8,138 bases of DNA from positions 1-8,138 of the forward strand of contig CAZGYD010000114.1 of NCBI GenBank assembly GCA_964530115.1, read 5' to 3'. Positions 5,276 through 8,138 of this stretch are shown here, piece after piece (positions within the stretch are counted from its first letter, which is position 1; every line of letters begins with the position of its first letter). Source of the stretch: Fen-999 sp964530115 (GTDB taxonomy: Bacteria > Pseudomonadota > Gammaproteobacteria > Burkholderiales > Rhodocyclaceae). Made by a program: the position numbers and the translations under genes. The notes below the pieces were generated by a model. It saw only the letters and a program-made list of their open reading frames with translations. It searched no databases and was not told the origin of the DNA.

Positions 5276-7237
5276 GTGTTTCTAAGCTCCATTCCGCGCC
5301 GCTACCAGACGCCTGCCGGCGCCTTGTTCGTCCTTATGATCGGCACCGCCTGGCTGACGGCCTGGGGCTGGCGCATCCGGGCTTCCGAAGCGGTCGTCGA
5401 GCGTGAACTCCAGCGCAGCATCGCCGTGGCGACGAGTCTCTCCAATGCCCTCTGGCCCCGGTATCTCGACCAATTGCAGACGAGTGCCCGGGTTTCACCA
5501 ACCGAGATTCCGAAGCTCGAATTCCTGGGAGCACTGGGCCGGGATGTGGCCGACCAGGTGCGCGGACTGCGCGTGAACCGCGTGAAAATCTACGATTCCC
5601 GCGGCATCGTGCTCTATTCGACCGACCCCGGGGAAATCGGCCAAGACGGATCGGCGAGCCATTCCGCGGTGCAGGAAGCATTGCGCGGGCAGGCCAAGGC
5701 GGCGCTCTTGCCTGCCGAAGATTCCCGCAGCAAGACCGGCGGGGACGTCGTCGAAGCCTTCGTGCCGGCGCAGCCGGGTGAGCCGGGGCCTCAGGCGGCC
5801 GTATTCGAAGTCCATACCGATGTATCGGAGGCCATGGCCGATGTGCGCGCTGAAGAACGGCAAGTCTTCGCCGTCGCCAATCTGGCCGGTTTCGCCATCT
5901 TCGGCTTGGCGCTGACGATCCTGCGCCGCGCGGAAGCGGCCCAGCGCCACAGGGATCCGGTCACCGGCCTGCCGGGACGAGAGCCGGCGCTGGAGGCGAT
6001 GACGGCGCTGTCAGAGCACTCAAAGGGTGGTGCGCCGAAGCGCCTTGGCTGGCTGATCGCGGATTTGCCGCGGTTGCGCCAAGTGAGCGCAGCCTACGGT
6101 CAGGAGGTGGCCGATCAGGTGACGCGCGTGGCCGCACAGCGGCTGGTGGGAATCGCGGGTGATCGGTCGCAGATCTTCCGTCTGGCCGGGGAGAGCTTCG
6201 TCGTCCTCATCGCAGAGGACGACATCGAGGAAGGGACGGATGCGCGCGCGCAACGGCTCGCGCTCGAGGTGAAGTCGCGATTCGAAAGTCCGATCGACCA
6301 TGTCGGGCACACGATATTGATGGAGCCCTCCATCGGCATCGCTTTCGCCAGTGCCGGGGAATTGACGGCGGAAGAGCTCCTCAACCGCGCCGATGTGGCG
6401 CTGACCGAAGCCCGGCGTCGCGGTGTCGGTCACTGGATGCTCTATACCCCGGGGCTGGAAATCGGCGTGCGCGAGCGCTTGCAGTCGCTGGGTGGCCTCA
6501 GGAATGCCCTCGAAGGCCGCCAGTTCCTCGTTCACTACCAACCGCTCGTGGATGCCAGCACGCGGCAGCTACGTGGCGCCGAAGCGCTCCTGCGCTGGAA
6601 TCACCCGAGCCGCGGCATGGTGCCGCCGGATGTCTTCATTCCTCTGCTCGAGGAGACGGGCCTGATCGTCGAGGTCGGCATGTACGTCCTGCGCGAGGCC
6701 TGCCGTCAGGCGGTCGTCTGGCGGGCTGGCTGCTGCAAGGACTTTACCGTCTCGGTCAACCTCTCGGCACGTCAGTTCGCGGATCTCCACCTCACCGACC
6801 GGGTCGGCGAGGTGCTCGCCGAAACAGGTCTGCCGCCTCAGGCGCTGGTCATCGAGGTCACCGAGACTTTCCTCGCCCAGGAACCGGAGCGCGCAGCGGA
6901 CGCGTTGCGCAGATTCCGGCGGCTGGGCGTGGCGGTCGCGGTCGACGATTTCGGCGTCGGCTATTCCTCGCTCTCGTCACTCAGGCATCTGCCGGTCGAT
7001 ATCCTCAAGATCGACCGTGCCTTCATCGGCAATGCGCCGAGCGATCCGATGGATGCAGCCATTGCCCGCGCAATCGCGGCACTGGCACAGGGCCTCAATC
7101 TGAGTCTCGTCGCAGAGGGTGTCGAGAACGAGGCGCAGGCGGCATTTGCCTGTGCGGTCGGCTGCGACAAACTTCAGGGTTACCTCTTCGGCCGACCGCT
7201 CGAGGCGCCGGCGTTCGAGGCCGCCTACCGGTCCTGA
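5276..7237 (+). CDS. Membrane Cache-GGDEF-EAL protein, probable c-di-GMP phosphodiesterase
   Basis: The 653-residue protein has a membrane helix (about 13-31), a periplasmic region (about 35-195), a second helix (about 197-216), and cytosolic GGDEF (about 225-393) and EAL (about 400-650) domains. The periplasmic piece VKIYDSRGIVLYSTDPGEIG (103-122) looks like a Cache/PAS-like sensor fold. The GGDEF signature is AGESF (304-308), and the usual RxxD inhibitory site is absent, so cyclase activity is unlikely although the DPVTGLPGR entry motif (227-235) remains. The EAL side looks complete: E436-A437-L438, N495, E527 and E530, D557-D558, K578, E614, Q634. I therefore infer that it degrades cyclic-di-GMP, with the GGDEF domain possibly a GTP-sensing module. 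The start is a GTG with a weak ribosome binding site; an in-frame stop at 5246-5248 and the lack of another start codon rule out longer forms. An ATG at 5336 would cut into the first helix. Confidence 0.92.
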   Translation: MFLSSIPRRYQTPAGALFVLMIGTAWLTAWGWRIRASEAVVERELQRSIAVATSLSNALWPRYLDQLQTSARVSPTEIPKLEFLGALGRDVADQVRGLRVNRVKIYDSRGIVLYSTDPGEIGQDGSASHSAVQEALRGQAKAALLPAEDSRSKTGGDVVEAFVPAQPGEPGPQAAVFEVHTDVSEAMADVRAEERQVFAVANLAGFAIFGLALTILRRAEAAQRHRDPVTGLPGREPALEAMTALSEHSKGGAPKRLGWLIADLPRLRQVSAAYGQEVADQVTRVAAQRLVGIAGDRSQIFRLAGESFVVLIAEDDIEEGTDARAQRLALEVKSRFESPIDHVGHTILMEPSIGIAFASAGELTAEELLNRADVALTEARRRGVGHWMLYTPGLEIGVRERLQSLGGLRNALEGRQFLVHYQPLVDASTRQLRGAEALLRWNHPSRGMVPPDVFIPLLEETGLIVEVGMYVLREACRQAVVWRAGCCKDFTVSVNLSARQFADLHLTDRVGEVLAETGLPPQALVIEVTETFLAQEPERAADALRRFRRLGVAVAVDDFGVGYSSLSSLRHLPVDILKIDRAFIGNAPSDPMDAAIARAIAALAQGLNLSLVAEGVENEAQAAFACAVGCDKLQGYLFGRPLEAPAFEAAYRS

Positions 7238-8034
7238 CGCTTTTCGCGCTCGATCAGCGCGTAGGCCGAGTGGTTGTGGATGGACTCGAAGTTCTCGGCT
7301 TCGGCGATATAGGCATCGATGCGCGGGTCGGCATTGAGCACGCCGGCGACATCGCGGATGATGTCCTCGACGAATTTCGGGTTGTCGTAGGCGCGCTCGG
7401 TCACATATTTTTCGTCGGTGCGCTTGAGCAGGCCATAGACCTCGCACGAGGCCTGGGCCTCGATCATCTGGACGAGGTCCTCGATCCAGACGAACTCGTT
7501 GGTTCGGGCGGTGACCGTGATGTGCGAGCGCTGGTTGTGCGCGCCGCGGTCGGAAATCTCCTTGGAGCAGGGGCAAAGGCTGGTGGCCGGCACGACGACC
7601 TTCATCGTCTGCCGGTATTTGCCGCCGGGCAGGATTTCGCCCGTGAAGGTCACCTCGTAGTCCATCAGGCTCGCCACGCCCGACACGGGCGCCGTCTTGT
7701 TGATGAAGTAGGGAAAGCTCATCTCGATGTGGCCGGTTTCGGCCTCCAGCCGATCCACCATCTCGCGCAGCATCGACTCGAAGTTCTCCACCGAGATCTC
7801 GCGCTCGTAGCCGTTGAGGATGGCGATGAAGCGCGACATGTGGGTGCCCTTGAAGTTGTGCGGCCGGCCGACGTACATGTTGAACGTCGTGACGGTCTTC
7901 TCGACGCCGCCACTCTTGTCGATGACGCGGACCGGATGTCGGACGGACTTGATGCCTACCTTGGTGATCGGCAGTGGCCGGCTGTCTGCACTGCCCTGGA
8001 CGTCAGGAATGCCGATGGGGGCTCTGCTCTTCAG
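7225..8034 (-). CDS. folE2: GTP cyclohydrolase FolE2 (type IB), start uncertain
   Basis: The product converts GTP to 7,8-dihydroneopterin triphosphate, entering tetrahydrofolate and queuosine synthesis. It is the FolE2 type, not the zinc-dependent FolE. From the start used here it has 269 residues, a normal length. Motifs are IPDVQGSADSRPLPITKVGI (9-28), KGTHMSRF (62-69), TAPVSG (114-119), SLCPCSKEIS (152-161) with the ligand or active-site cysteine region, GAHNQRSHI (164-172), EKYVTERAYDNPKFVEDIIR (208-227), and FESIHNHSAYA (250-260). Homology runs upstream of the first in-frame ATG (7878, residue 53), so that ATG would remove about 50 conserved residues. The frame is open back to a stop at 8071-8073 but holds no ATG, GTG or TTG in that interval. 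I placed the start at CTG 8034, which gives a family-like N-terminus but has no clear ribosome binding site. A frameshift upstream is the alternative. Confidence 0.85.
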   Translation of the reverse strand: MKSRAPIGIPDVQGSADSRPLPITKVGIKSVRHPVRVIDKSGGVEKTVTTFNMYVGRPHNFKGTHMSRFIAILNGYEREISVENFESMLREMVDRLEAETGHIEMSFPYFINKTAPVSGVASLMDYEVTFTGEILPGGKYRQTMKVVVPATSLCPCSKEISDRGAHNQRSHITVTARTNEFVWIEDLVQMIEAQASCEVYGLLKRTDEKYVTERAYDNPKFVEDIIRDVAGVLNADPRIDAYIAEAENFESIHNHSAYALIEREKRQDR

Positions 8035-8138
8035 CTGCGGGTGTTGCCTGGGTTGGCGGTGGGGGCGGCGTTAAGTCCCGTGGTGGGTGGCGATGTACGC
8101 GGGACCACATTACCCGGTGTTTGACGCGACTAATACAT
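8035..8138. other. Region upstream of folE2, nothing recognised
   Basis: About 100 nt upstream of the folE2 homology. On the minus strand there is a GC-rich, proline-coding open stretch from an ATG at 8110, in a different frame from folE2. I see no convincing promoter, and no Zur-type operator, which some FolE2 genes carry. Confidence 0.3.

Noticed and set aside
5229..5285. 18-codon frame ending just inside the GGDEF/EAL start, as a possible leader peptide
   Set aside because: No ribosome binding site, no regulatory residue run and no attenuator structure nearby.
7270..8124. Plus-strand open frame (284 codons) opposite folE2
   Set aside because: The minus strand encodes clear FolE2 motifs; the plus-strand product is repetitive in His, Asp and Val, as antisense frames often are.
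8090..8138. Zur operator upstream of folE2
   Set aside because: Zinc-responsive folE2 regulation is known in some bacteria, but no convincing palindromic AT-rich site is visible before the window ends.

Overview
The window looks like a stretch of a GC-rich betaproteobacterial chromosome. The 23S rRNA tail, the 5S rRNA core and the protein families (PssA, YihY/BrkB, PyrF, RimM, TrmD, a GGDEF/EAL protein, FolE2) all fit that class. The order within the class is uncertain; Rhodocyclales or a neighbouring lineage is a guess from remembered similarity. The content is mostly core housekeeping, with no sign of insertion sequences, phage, CRISPR or toxin-antitoxin genes.

Layout: (1) 1-563 is the end of an rRNA operon: the last ~220 nt of 23S, a ~180 nt spacer without a tRNA, 5S rRNA and a strong intrinsic terminator. 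(2) 643-1440 holds pssA (phosphatidylserine synthase) with a likely -10 element. (3) 1553-2362 encodes a short YihY/BrkB-type membrane protein. (4) 2465-3187 is pyrF (OMP decarboxylase). (5) 3184-5225 is the complete rpsP-rimM-trmD-rplS ribosome and tRNA maturation operon, with a near-consensus promoter whose -35 box lies over the pyrF stop codon and an intrinsic terminator after rplS. (6) 5276-7237 encodes a membrane-bound Cache-GGDEF-EAL protein whose GGDEF motif is degenerate and whose EAL site is intact. (7) 7225-8034, on the minus strand, is folE2 (GTP cyclohydrolase IB), converging on and overlapping the previous gene by 13 bp.

The genes of block 5 work together: S16 and L19 are ribosomal proteins, RimM helps 30S maturation, and TrmD methylates G37 of tRNA to keep the reading frame. 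PssA serves membrane lipid synthesis, PyrF pyrimidine synthesis and FolE2 folate or queuosine precursor synthesis. The EAL protein probably lowers cyclic-di-GMP in response to a periplasmic signal.

I did not find a new biological system. The points most worth checking are a Glu at the catalytic Asp position of TrmD, the absence of a normal start codon for folE2, the split GGDEF/EAL activity, and heptameric repeats with a hairpin in the 23S-5S spacer.
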